Below are positions 35,954 through 44,125 of a DNA stretch of 64,000 nucleotides, in pieces; position 1 is the stretch's first letter, and each line of letters starts with the position of its first letter. A program made the position numbers and the translations under genes. Below the pieces are notes generated by a model. It had not been told where the DNA came from. It searched no databases and saw only the letters and a list, made by a program, of their open reading frames with translations. This DNA is from Burkholderiaceae bacterium. GTDB lineage: Bacteria; Pseudomonadota; Gammaproteobacteria; Burkholderiales; Burkholderiaceae. The stretch lies in assembly GCA_947448415.1 (NCBI GenBank), contig CANFMT010000001.1:1-64000 (forward strand). Direction: 5' to 3'.

Positions 35954-37156
35954 ATGAAACCTGTATATATTTGCGATGCCATCAGAACCCCAATCGGCCG
36001 TTACGGCGGAGCTCTATCAGGAGTGCGTGCTGATGATTTAGGAGCCGTTCCAATCAAAGCTTTAATGGAGCGCAATCCTCAAGTCAATTGGAATGAAGTA
36101 GATGAGGTCATTTACGGTTGCGCCAATCAAGCTGGTGAAGACAACCGCAATCTAGCCCGTATGAGTTCTTTATTAGCAGGTCTCTCACCTGACGTTCCCG
36201 GTGCAACGATTAATCGTCTTTGCGGATCTGGAATGGATGCCATTGGAACTGCAGCACGCGCTATCGCTTCTGGAGAAATTAATCTTGCAATCGCAGGTGG
36301 CGCAGAAAGTATGAGCCGCGCTCCTTATGTAATGCCTAAAGCAGATTCTGCTTTTTCGCGTGGACATTCGTTGCAAGACACTACTATCGGATGGCGCTTC
36401 ATCAACCCTCTGATGAAAAAAGCATATGGCGTAGATTCCATGCCAGAGACAGCAGAAAACGTTGCTGATGATTTCAAGATTAATCGAGTAGATCAAGACC
36501 AAATGGCATTACGTAGTCAGAATAAAGCTGCTGCCTCACAAGCCAGTGGACGTCTTGCAAAAGAAATTACACCAGTGATCATTCCCCAAAAAAAGGGAGA
36601 TCCAATCACCGTAATGCAAGATGAGCATCCTAGGGCTACCACTCTAGAAGCACTCGCAAAGCTCAAGCCAATTGTTCGGCCGGACGGCACTGTTACAGCG
36701 GGTAATGCATCTGGCGTCAATGATGGCGCCTGTGCTCTTCTGCTGGCTAGCGAAGAGGCTGTAAAAAAATATCATCTCAAACCGAGAGCCAAGATTTTAG
36801 GTATGGCAACGGCCGGTGTTCCACCAAGAATCATGGGTATTGGACCAGCGCCTGCCTCGAAAAAGATTTTGCAGCGCCTCAATATGTCCATTGATCAAAT
36901 AGATGTCATCGAACTTAATGAAGCTTTTGCTGCACAAGGACTTGCTACATTACGTGACCTTGGCGTTGCAGATGATGATGCTCGTGTTAATCCCAATGGA
37001 GGAGCCATCGCACTTGGCCACCCATTAGGCATGAGTGGAGCTCGCCTTGTCACCACTGCACTCGTTGAGCTGGAGGAAAAACAAAAGCGTTATGCACTGT
37101 GCACAATGTGTATTGGTGTTGGCCAAGGAATTGCCATGGTGATTGAGCGTATTTAA
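35954..37156 (+). CDS. pcaF: 3-oxoadipyl-CoA thiolase-like acetyl-CoA acyltransferase
   Basis: 400 residues from ATG 35954 ([13 protein letters not shown]); the open frame reaches a TTG four codons earlier. Catalytic residues: Cys90 in [10 protein letters not shown], His356 in [10 protein letters not shown], Cys386 in [10 protein letters not shown]. Stretches such as [16 protein letters not shown] and [13 protein letters not shown] are very close to PcaF/PaaJ proteins as I know them, which cleave 3-oxoadipyl-CoA to succinyl-CoA and acetyl-CoA. No other pca genes are nearby; instead the neighbours supply the preceding beta-oxidation steps. Confidence 0.88.
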   Translation: MKPVYICDAIRTPIGRYGGALSGVRADDLGAVPIKALMERNPQVNWNEVDEVIYGCANQAGEDNRNLARMSSLLAGLSPDVPGATINRLCGSGMDAIGTAARAIASGEINLAIAGGAESMSRAPYVMPKADSAFSRGHSLQDTTIGWRFINPLMKKAYGVDSMPETAENVADDFKINRVDQDQMALRSQNKAAASQASGRLAKEITPVIIPQKKGDPITVMQDEHPRATTLEALAKLKPIVRPDGTVTAGNASGVNDGACALLLASEEAVKKYHLKPRAKILGMATAGVPPRIMGIGPAPASKKILQRLNMSIDQIDVIELNEAFAAQGLATLRDLGVADDDARVNPNGGAIALGHPLGMSGARLVTTALVELEEKQKRYALCTMCIGVGQGIAMVIERI

Positions 37157-37170
37157 TTGCTAAATGCTTT

Positions 37171-38778
37171 ATGAATAAACCACTAACTCCTGTCCCACGT
37201 TCTGAGGGCTGGTTATCACCCCTCAGAAATAGTGTGTTCAGGGCGATGTGGTCAGTTTGGTTGGTGGCCAATATTTGCATGTGGATGAATGATGTCGCTG
37301 CAGCATGGACGATGACATCATTAACCACTTCTGCAACTTTGATTGCATTAGTTCAAACCGCATCAAGCCTACCGGTATTGCTATTAGGCATACCTAGCGG
37401 TGCTTTAGCAGACATCATCAACCGTAAGGCTTACTTTGTTTTTGCACAAATTTGGCTTGCCACTAATGCAACGGCATTAATGCTATTTATTGCAGTTGAT
37501 CAACTCAACCCATACCTACTACTTTTACTCACCTTTACCAATGGCATCGGCCTTGCAATGCGTTGGCCTATCTTTGCCGCAATTGTTCCAGAGATTGTTC
37601 CTCGCGATACACTTCCTTCGGCGCTCGCACTCAACGCCATCGCCATGAATACCTCAAGAATTATTGGCCCCCTGGCTGCAGGAGCCATTATTGCCGCTGC
37701 TGGTACTAAATATGTTTTTGCCTTAAATATGATTCTGTCGCTCATCACAACCATCATTGTGATGCGCTGGAAATATCAAAACTATGTATCCGCACTTCCT
37801 GGAGAACGTTTTGTTGGCGCCATGCGAGTTGGCATGCAATATGCTTGGCAATCTAATCGGATGCGCATCATTATTGCTAGAGGATTTTTATTTTTCTTCC
37901 AATCAACCGGTCTAATTGCCCTATTGCCTGTAGTTGCTAAAGACCATTTTCAGGGAAACGCTGATGTCTTTACCTTGCTACTAGCCTGCTTGGGCCTTGG
38001 GGCAATCATTGCCGGTACGCAATTACCCCGCGTCAGAAAGTACATTAAATCCAGTAACTTAATTACCTATGCTCTGATTACGCTCACCATCTCCTCCACT
38101 GGAGTGGTTTTAGCCCCCGACCTTTGGATGGCATCCGTATTGATGATGATTTGTGGTGCCGCCTGGATCAGCGTTGCCAATTCATTAACCCTCTCGGCTC
38201 AGATGAGCCTTCCGGGATGGGTTCGCGCAAGAGGTATGTCCATTTATCAAATGGGTCTAATGGGTGGCAGTGCTACGGGGGCAGCAGTTTGGGGTAAATT
38301 GGCTACTGAATTCGGGGTAGTCGCAAGCATCATCATGAGCTCTACCTTTGGCTTCTTGGTGCTCTTCTTCATTCGTAAGCACCGAATCGATCAACACCCC
38401 TTAGAGGACCTTACTCCTGTCTGCCCAATCGAGCGCCCTCACCCAAGCGCTGATATTGATATGGATGCTGGACCAGTGATGATCTCTATTGAATATCAAA
38501 TTCTTCCAGAAAAGTCTGAAGAATTTATCAAGCTCATGGCTAAATCCAGAAAATCGCGCCTAAGACAAGGCGCTCTCTCTTGGAGCCTTTTTAAAGATGC
38601 CGAACACCCTGGAAAGTTTGTTGAAGACTTTGTTTTTAATACTTGGGCTGATTACCTAAGAAGATTCGATCGCTTTACCGCTGAAGATCTCAAGATGCAA
38701 GAAGAGCGTCATCGTTACCACATCGATGCCCATGCACCTAAAATTACTAGGCGCGTTTCTGCAGTTATTAAAGATTAA
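37171..38778 (+). CDS. MFS transporter (EntS-like MFS_3 type) with C-terminal ABM-like domain
   Basis: 535 residues. About 12 membrane segments fill residues 15-410, with the A-motif-like GIPSGALADIINRK (MFS loop 2-3). A soluble tail of about 100 residues (from about 433, GPVMISIEYQILPEKSEEF) resembles the antibiotic biosynthesis monooxygenase/dimeric ferredoxin-like fold. This two-part layout is known in MFS_3 proteins; the tail may sense or modify a ligand. It follows the thiolase by 14 bp and ends tail-to-tail with the next Bug gene (4-bp overlap). Direction and substrate are unknown. Confidence 0.85.
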   Translation: MNKPLTPVPRSEGWLSPLRNSVFRAMWSVWLVANICMWMNDVAAAWTMTSLTTSATLIALVQTASSLPVLLLGIPSGALADIINRKAYFVFAQIWLATNATALMLFIAVDQLNPYLLLLLTFTNGIGLAMRWPIFAAIVPEIVPRDTLPSALALNAIAMNTSRIIGPLAAGAIIAAAGTKYVFALNMILSLITTIIVMRWKYQNYVSALPGERFVGAMRVGMQYAWQSNRMRIIIARGFLFFFQSTGLIALLPVVAKDHFQGNADVFTLLLACLGLGAIIAGTQLPRVRKYIKSSNLITYALITLTISSTGVVLAPDLWMASVLMMICGAAWISVANSLTLSAQMSLPGWVRARGMSIYQMGLMGGSATGAAVWGKLATEFGVVASIIMSSTFGFLVLFFIRKHRIDQHPLEDLTPVCPIERPHPSADIDMDAGPVMISIEYQILPEKSEEFIKLMAKSRKSRLRQGALSWSLFKDAEHPGKFVEDFVFNTWADYLRRFDRFTAEDLKMQEERHRYHIDAHAPKITRRVSAVIKD

Positions 38779-39740
38779 TCCAGTTTAATTCCTGAGGCTT
38801 TGACAGCAGCATCCCATTCGCGTTGCTCTGCGCGAATATATTTCAGCACTGCTGCGGGATCACCATACATTGGCGAACTTGCCTCTTCATAAAGTTTGGC
38901 AATCAATGCAGGGTTCTTAAGTGCTTTTTGCGCAGCATCGTTAATTTTCTTAATAATTTCTTGAGGAGTCCCCGAAGGCGCTACCAGCACCTTCCAATCT
39001 ATTGCCTCAAAACCCTTGTAGCCCTCTTCGCTTACAGTTGGAATCTTTGCTAGCATCGGAATACGGTTGGCAGATGTCACCGCTAAAGCGCGTAATTTAC
39101 CTCCTGCAATCATGCCCAACACCGACTGCGGTGTAGCAAACATGAAGTCAGTCTGACCGCCGATTAAATCTGTAATAGCTGGAGAGGCGCCTTTATAGGG
39201 AATATAAGAAACAACATAGCCCGCCTTACTTGCCAACATCTCGCCACCAATATGGCCAACTGTGCCCGCACCAGCGGTTGCTTGTTTATAAAAATCTGGC
39301 TTTGCCTTAGCAGCTTTCACAAGATCACCTAAAGACTTCCAGGGTGAAGTCACCGGAACCACCAGAACCATTGGAACTTCAGCTACTAGTGCGATGGGCA
39401 CTAAATCATTTACTGCATCAAATGGCATTTTGCTAATTAAGGCTGGATTGATTGCTAAATTGGAAGTCTGCCCCATTCCTATGGTGTAACCATCAGGCTT
39501 TGACTTGGCTACCAATTCCATACCGATATTGCCACCGCCACCTGGTTTGTTATCAACCAAAATGGTCCACTTCAAATCTGAGTTAATTTTTTCAGCCATC
39601 ATGCGCGCAACGGTATCAGTCCCACCACCAGGCGTATATGGAACAATCAGCTTAATAGATCTATCGGGGTAGCTTTGCGAAAAACTTGGCGTCGTAACAA
39701 ATAGGCAGATCGATGCAATTCCTAGAACCCATTTTTTCAT
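38775..39740 (-). CDS. Bug/TctC-family periplasmic receptor
   Basis: 321 residues; signal peptide 1-21 (PSFSQ). Loop: RSIKLIVPYTPGGGTDTVAR. AAGGA precedes the ATG. It follows the CaiB-type gene by 37 bp as the second gene of a two-gene leftward operon, which suggests the receptor and the CoA-transferase handle the same acid. Its stop codon overlaps the MFS gene's stop on the other strand. Confidence 0.9.
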   Translation of the reverse strand: MKKWVLGIASICLFVTTPSFSQSYPDRSIKLIVPYTPGGGTDTVARMMAEKINSDLKWTILVDNKPGGGGNIGMELVAKSKPDGYTIGMGQTSNLAINPALISKMPFDAVNDLVPIALVAEVPMVLVVPVTSPWKSLGDLVKAAKAKPDFYKQATAGAGTVGHIGGEMLASKAGYVVSYIPYKGASPAITDLIGGQTDFMFATPQSVLGMIAGGKLRALAVTSANRIPMLAKIPTVSEEGYKGFEAIDWKVLVAPSGTPQEIIKKINDAAQKALKNPALIAKLYEEASSPMYGDPAAVLKYIRAEQREWDAAVKASGIKLD

Positions 39741-39777
39741 GATGTCATTGTCCTTATGTATGAAGGCGATCTAGATT

Positions 39778-41004
39778 TCAACAGCTCACAGAACCATCGG
39801 ATAGCAACTTTTCAATATCCAACGTGGAATACCCCAGTTGAGCCAAGATTTCCTTGGTTTGCTCACCTGATTTTGGAGGATTTAAACGCACACCGAGACG
39901 TTCCCCATCCATCATGATTGGCAATAGTGGTGCGGCGGTTTGATCACCCGCTTTTGGACCATCTGTCAGGGTAATGGGAGCTAAACCACCTGTAGCAATT
40001 AAGTGAGGATCATCGAATAACTGTTCTGGCTTGGTAATGGGAGCAAAAGGTAAGCCATGCTTCTCAAATATTTCTGAGATTTGTGCAGCCGTGTATCCAG
40101 ATATTCTTTTTGTAATTTCTGGAATCAAGGTAGGCCTAGCTTCTACCCTCTGGTTATTGAATTTCAAGCTCGGATCATCAAATAAATCAGAAAAACCAAA
40201 TACATCACAAAATATCTTCCATTGCGTATCAGTCACCACCGCTAAGAATACTTTCTCGCTATTTCCCAACTCAAACACATCATAAATTGCCCAAGCAGAA
40301 ATTCTGCTTGGCATCGGCTTTGCCGCTTTGCCAGTCATGGCATATTGCATCATGTGCTGACCAACTAGAAATACATTGTTTTCAAACAAAGAGCTTTGAA
40401 TTTCCTGCCCCTCACCCGTTAACTCTCTTTGCCTTAATGCAGCCATTACACCTATGGCACCAAAGACTCCGCCCATAATGTCATTAACCGAAGATCCCGC
40501 ACGTAAAGGCCTATTCTCTGGACCGGTCATATACGCTAGGCCGCCCATCATCTGTACAACCTCATCTAATGCAGTGCGGTGATCGTAAGGGCCAGGCAAA
40601 AAGCCTTTGTGAGATACATAAATGAGTTTGGGATTTGTCTTTTTTAATGTCTCATAATCCAAGCCCAACTTTGCCATGGTCTGCGGCTTAAAGTTTTCAC
40701 TAACAACATCAGCTGTAGCCACTAACTTTCTTACCAATTCGATTCCTGCGGGCGATTTCATATCTACCGCAATACTCTTCTTATTGCGATTGAACATAGG
40801 GAAAAAGCCGGCTCCTGAACCTACCAAGCTACGAGTTTTATCGCCATCAATCGGCTCTACCTTAATCACTTCTGCACCAAGATCACCTAAAACCATTCCG
40901 CAAGTTGGACCCATCACCATATGAGTAAATTCAACGATACGCACGCCTTCATAAGGAAGTGCTTTTGGCTTACTCGTTGATGTATTGGATGATGCGGAAT
41001 TCAT
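39778..41004 (-). CDS. CaiB/BaiF (class III) CoA-transferase
   Basis: About 408 residues from the ATG at 41004 (MNSASSNTS), chosen because GGGA lies 9 bp ahead; the frame is open to 41064 through other ATGs without a ribosome site. Marks: VRIVEFTHMVMGPTCGMVLGDLGAEVIKVEP, SENFKPQTMAKLGLDYETL, VSHKGFLPGPY and SSVNDIMGGVFGAIGV with the expected catalytic Asp. It activates an acid by CoA transfer. It is transcribed with the downstream Bug gene. Confidence 0.88.
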   Translation of the reverse strand: MNSASSNTSTSKPKALPYEGVRIVEFTHMVMGPTCGMVLGDLGAEVIKVEPIDGDKTRSLVGSGAGFFPMFNRNKKSIAVDMKSPAGIELVRKLVATADVVSENFKPQTMAKLGLDYETLKKTNPKLIYVSHKGFLPGPYDHRTALDEVVQMMGGLAYMTGPENRPLRAGSSVNDIMGGVFGAIGVMAALRQRELTGEGQEIQSSLFENNVFLVGQHMMQYAMTGKAAKPMPSRISAWAIYDVFELGNSEKVFLAVVTDTQWKIFCDVFGFSDLFDDPSLKFNNQRVEARPTLIPEITKRISGYTAAQISEIFEKHGLPFAPITKPEQLFDDPHLIATGGLAPITLTDGPKAGDQTAAPLLPIMMDGERLGVRLNPPKSGEQTKEILAQLGYSTLDIEKLLSDGSVSC

Positions 41005-41188
41005 GAAGGTTGATCCCATGGTATGTAGTTCTATTATTAAAGCATGGAATTTCATTGCCAGCATTCAATACTGACGGGCTTATTGATGTGATCGCACCTA
41101 TAAGGCACTCGCCATAACGGCTAGCGCAAAGATACTCGTGAATTATCTAGGCAGAACTTACTGCCAGAAAGATTAAATGGCACTAGTA

Positions 41189-41220
41189 GGGAATAAGGAA
41201 TCCGTGATTTCCTTATTCCC
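41189..41220. terminator. Perfect 12-bp inverted repeat downstream of the small ORF
   Basis: GGGAATAAGGAA (41189-41200), 8-nt loop, TTCCTTATTCCC (41209-41220). It lies 22 bp past the stop of the 47-codon leftward ORF. No T-run follows on the leftward strand, so it may stabilise the 3' end or act with a factor rather than be a classic terminator. Confidence 0.5.
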
Positions 41221-41242
41221 CCTTTGCCTGCTGCCAATATGT

Positions 41243-41386
41243 TTACTGATACTTGCGATTAAATACTTGCTTACCAGAAGCTTCGTTACGCTTAGTATTT
41301 TTCAATACTGCGCAATAAGACAGGATCATGATCACTGCCAATGAGATACCGTTAAAGTTATTCATCAAGTTGCTTAATGTGTTCAT
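41243..41386 (-). CDS. Small single-span membrane protein, 47 residues
   Basis: The sequence starts MNTLSNLMNNFNGISLAVIM and continues ILSYCAVLKNTKRNEASGKQ to the end VFNRKYQ. A hydrophobic stretch (about 14-28) is followed by a basic tail, the pattern of a small inner-membrane protein. The start is convincing: GAGGAG sits 7-8 bp ahead of the ATG. It lies between umuC and the CoA-transferase gene, and a perfect stem follows. I do not recognise a family. Confidence 0.65.
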   Translation of the reverse strand: MNTLSNLMNNFNGISLAVIMILSYCAVLKNTKRNEASGKQVFNRKYQ

Positions 41387-41442
41387 TTACTTCTCCTCTT
41401 TTACTATTTAATAACTGCTACGAATTCAGAATATTTCACTTA

Positions 41443-41461
41443 AAGCTCACAAAATGAGCTT
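41443..41461. terminator. Short stem-loop after umuC
   Basis: AAGCTCA (41443-41449), loop CAAAA, TGAGCTT (41455-41461), 43 bp past the umuC stop. The leftward T-run is weak (CTTTAAG), so the terminator call is tentative. Confidence 0.35.
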
Positions 41462-41503
41462 GTAAAAAATGTTGGGTTTTATGAATCATGTTTTTCCTAT
41501 TGA

Positions 41504-42811
41504 CTACCTTGCTACAGGCAATTCATCCCAGCGAGTCGTGTAATTGGGCGACTTATTGCTAGATCGCATTTGCCACTCCTGCTTGGTAGCATTTGTACCT
41601 GCAGCCGCCGATCTAATCACTGCGTTTCCAAAACGCGTATTGATCTGATCTACTGCCTTCATGAGATGTGCAGACCTTCCCTTACTTTCAACATCTTCAA
41701 ATAAGGATTGCTGCATCATTGGCTTATCGCCAATCAGATTGAGAATGACGCCGGCTTTCTTGTAACGAAAATTGGGTTGATAGATTTTCTTCAGACCAGC
41801 TAGTGCGGCATTCGTTAGGGTCAAAGTGTTATCCGTTGACTCTGCCAATGGCATAGTGATGCTTTGATGATGCTGAGGCTCGTTAGGTTTAAACGGATTG
41901 GTTTGAATAAATACCGTGAGCGCGCCCGTTGTACTATTTTGGCCCCTTAACTTCTCTGCCGCTCTGGCTACATGGGTTGCTACTGATTGCGCAAGCTCTG
42001 CTTGATTCAATACAGGCTTACCAAAACTACGTGAAGCAATGATTTGCTGTTTAGCCGGCGCCACTTCTTCTAACTGCAAGCATGATGTGCCATGTAATTC
42101 ATAACAAAGACGCTCCATGACCACACCAAACTGCTGACGCATTGCCTGTGGCGAAGCTTGTAAAAGATCGAATACGCTCTGAATATCTTGAGCCTTGAGT
42201 TTTCTGGCAATCTGTCTGCCAACACCCCAAACGTCACCCACCTCAGTCTCACTCATCCACTGATAGAGCTCTTCTTTTGCCATGGCATTGACGTCACATA
42301 CGCCGGCAAATTGTTTATGTTTTTTGGCTAGGTGGTTGGCTAACTTGGCTAGAGTCTTGCTAGCGCCAATACCAACACATACTGGCAAGCCAGTGGTATC
42401 TTTCACTTGCCCCTTAATCTGCTGACCCAGCTCAATGGTATCTTGATATTGCTTTAAAACCGTCTCGATTTGCAAGAAACTTTCATCAATGCTGTAGACC
42501 TCTAGATTAGGGGTAAAGGTCTTTAAAACCTGAACGACGCGGCTACTCATATCGCCATACAAAGTGTAGTTTGAGGAATAGGCCTGGATGCCATGCTTTT
42601 TCGCCAGCTCTTGCATCTGAAACCAAGGTGTTCCCATCTTCACGCCAAGCGCTTTGACTTCAGCGCTACGTGCTACTGCGCAACCATCATTATTGGAAAG
42701 CACCACCATGGGTACCTCCTCCAGCTTAGGCTGAAATACTCGCTCACAAGAAACGTAGAAGTTATTCACATCAACTAAAGCAAAAAGTGGATTTGTGGAA
42801 TTTAGCTTCAT
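41504..42811 (-). CDS. umuC: Y-family DNA polymerase V catalytic subunit UmuC
   Basis: 435 residues from the ATG at 42811, one base after the umuD stop (TGAGATG); upstream in-frame ATGs lie inside umuD. Active-site motifs: [14 protein letters not shown] (Asp14) and YSIDESFL (Asp-Glu pair). Thumb/HhH region around [15 protein letters not shown], and a little-finger and C-terminal DUF4113-like tail ([27 protein letters not shown]). It performs error-prone bypass synthesis with processed UmuD. It is induced with umuD from the LexA box upstream. Confidence 0.93.
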   Translation of the reverse strand: MKLNSTNPLFALVDVNNFYVSCERVFQPKLEEVPMVVLSNNDGCAVARSAEVKALGVKMGTPWFQMQELAKKHGIQAYSSNYTLYGDMSSRVVQVLKTFTPNLEVYSIDESFLQIETVLKQYQDTIELGQQIKGQVKDTTGLPVCVGIGASKTLAKLANHLAKKHKQFAGVCDVNAMAKEELYQWMSETEVGDVWGVGRQIARKLKAQDIQSVFDLLQASPQAMRQQFGVVMERLCYELHGTSCLQLEEVAPAKQQIIASRSFGKPVLNQAELAQSVATHVARAAEKLRGQNSTTGALTVFIQTNPFKPNEPQHHQSITMPLAESTDNTLTLTNAALAGLKKIYQPNFRYKKAGVILNLIGDKPMMQQSLFEDVESKGRSAHLMKAVDQINTRFGNAVIRSAAAGTNATKQEWQMRSSNKSPNYTTRWDELPVAR

Positions 42812-42812
42812 C

Positions 42813-43304
42813 TCACTTGCCATTTCTGCCGCTAGCATTACTGTACTTACGCACTACCCCAACAACCACACCCCAAATCTGCAACTCACTATCTCCATCA
42901 AAAGTAATGGGTTGATAGTTTGGATTTTCTGGCTGGAGTTCAATGCGGCCGCGTAATTGATAGAGGCGCTTAATGGTGTACTCACCATTGACTACCGCCA
43001 CAACAATATCTTTATGTTTTGGCTTGAGGGCTTTATCAACAACTACCTTGTCACCATCACAAATTCCGGCGCCCAACATGGAGTCGCCCTTCACGGTGAA
43101 CATAAATGTGGCTGGCTTGTTCTGAACAAGGTAATGGTTTAAATCTAGTCCATCTTCAGCGTAATCTGCTGCTGGACTAGGGAATCCCGCTGAAATCCGA
43201 TGGCTTAAGAGCTTGAACTCATAAGCAGCAAAATACCCTGCCAAGGCTTGCGGCGCTTGACTGAGGGTTACTTTTGCGGAGCTCATTGCTTGTGTCATAG
43301 GCAT
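42813..43304 (-). CDS. umuD: UmuD-like S24 self-cleaving peptidase subunit of DNA polymerase V
   Basis: 163 residues from the first ATG. Self-cleavage is expected between Ala39 and Gly40 in [11 protein letters not shown], with Ser75 (GDSM) and Lys112 (YTIKRL) as the catalytic pair. All three positions are shifted by 15 from E. coli UmuD, so the protein is N-terminally longer if the first ATG is used. The first ATG lies only 7 bp from the LexA box; the ATG at 43286 (25 bp away) would leave room for a transcription start and is a good alternative. One base separates it from umuC. Confidence 0.9.
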   Translation of the reverse strand: MPMTQAMSSAKVTLSQAPQALAGYFAAYEFKLLSHRISAGFPSPAADYAEDGLDLNHYLVQNKPATFMFTVKGDSMLGAGICDGDKVVVDKALKPKHKDIVVAVVNGEYTIKRLYQLRGRIELQPENPNYQPITFDGDSELQIWGVVVGVVRKYSNASGRNGK

Positions 43305-43311
43305 TAATATA

Positions 43312-43327
43312 CTGTATGTTTATACAG
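43312..43327 (-). promoter_or_regulatory. LexA (SOS) box of umuDC
   Basis: CTGTATGTTTATACAG, an exact CTGT-N8-ACAG match to the enterobacterial and betaproteobacterial LexA consensus. The symmetry extends to ATATACTGT/ACAGTATAT (43307-43332). On the leftward strand TATATT at its edge could be the -10 element, so LexA would cover the promoter. Confidence 0.9.
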
Positions 43328-43393
43328 TATATGTAAAAACCGCAAAAATAGAGTTGTTTTTGTTGTTTTAGGGCTATTTGCTCAAAATTTAGG

Positions 43394-43418
43394 CAATAAA
43401 AAACCACCCGTAGGTGGT
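43394..43418 (-). terminator. Intrinsic terminator, leftward
   Basis: ACCACC (43403-43408), loop CGTA, GGTGGT (43413-43418); on the leftward strand the stem is followed by TTTTTTATT. It ends the transcript carrying the DUF1993 gene and the 38-codon ORF, and separates it from umuDC. Confidence 0.75.
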
Positions 43419-43440
43419 CTTTAGCTGGTTTTGCCTGGGC

Positions 43441-43557
43441 CTAGCAAAAAGCAAACGCCAGAATTGCTGGATCATCTAAAAAAGCATTTGAGAGATAAAT
43501 GCTGGCCCGATAAAGCCAAGGCTGCACTGCATCAACAAGCTTAATAAAGTAATCCAT
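43441..43557 (-). CDS. Possible small protein, 38 residues
   Basis: A 38-codon frame (MDYFIKLVDAVQPWLYRASI, then YLSNAFLDDPAILAFAFC) begins 10 bp after the DUF1993 stop and ends about 20 bp before the terminator, filling the transcript's 3' part exactly. The peptide is aromatic and amphipathic. The ribosome site is weak (AGAG at 6 bp). I know no family. It could be a chance frame in an untranslated tail. Confidence 0.35.
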   Translation of the reverse strand: MDYFIKLVDAVQPWLYRASIYLSNAFLDDPAILAFAFC

Positions 43558-43567
43558 AGACTCTAGT

Positions 43568-44071
43568 TTAACCGCCCAAGTAATCCGTCTTTCCAATCTC
43601 TACCCCGTTGTGACGCAAGATGTCATAGGCTGTAGTGATGTGAAAGTAAAAGTTTGGAATGATCCAAGTCAGCAGATATTGCTCACCGACAAACTCAAAG
43701 CTCCACTCTTTAATCGAGAATTTAATTTCTTTCGCTTCAGTGCCGTCAATTTGCGTAGGCTTCAGACTATTGGCAAAAGCAATTGTTTTAGCAATCCGCT
43801 CTTGCAGTTGCGCAAAAGTAGTTTCGTTATCCTCAAATTTAGGTGGCTCAATACCAGCCAAACGCGCCATGCCATTTTTTACTTGATCACAAGCGACTTG
43901 AACTTGCTTTGGCAAAGGAAACATATCTGGCGCCAGACGGCCCTCTATCAATACCGCTTCATCAATCCCCTTAGCATTTACAAACTCTTCACCTTTTTTA
44001 AGGATGCTAGAAAGATTAGTGAGCATCTTTGTAAATTGTGGGATTGATGCCTGATACATTGAAATTGCCAT
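43568..44071 (-). CDS. DUF1993 family protein
   Basis: 167 residues. The family's pattern is visible: SMYQASIPQFTKMLTNLSSIL at the N-terminus, LAPDMFPLPKQVQVACD, and a C-terminal NFYFHITTAYDILRHNGVEIGKTDYL, all helical as in the DinB-like four-helix fold. Function is unknown; the fold suggests a metal- or thiol-dependent enzyme relative. AGGAAAA precedes the ATG. The gene has its own transcript end at the 43.4-kb terminator. Confidence 0.85.
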   Translation of the reverse strand: MAISMYQASIPQFTKMLTNLSSILKKGEEFVNAKGIDEAVLIEGRLAPDMFPLPKQVQVACDQVKNGMARLAGIEPPKFEDNETTFAQLQERIAKTIAFANSLKPTQIDGTEAKEIKFSIKEWSFEFVGEQYLLTWIIPNFYFHITTAYDILRHNGVEIGKTDYLGG

Positions 44072-44125
44072 GGAATTTTCCTAAAGAATGGATGAAGGCG
44101 GACTTGCTAAGCTGCTCCGCTCAGT

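Noticed and set aside
41150-41165. GGCAG/CTGCC stem upstream of the third CoA-transferase
   Set aside because: Five-base stem without T-run or clear role.
43610-44047. 145-codon frame antisense to the DUF1993 gene
   Set aside because: The opposite strand encodes a recognised family; no start signal or motif here.
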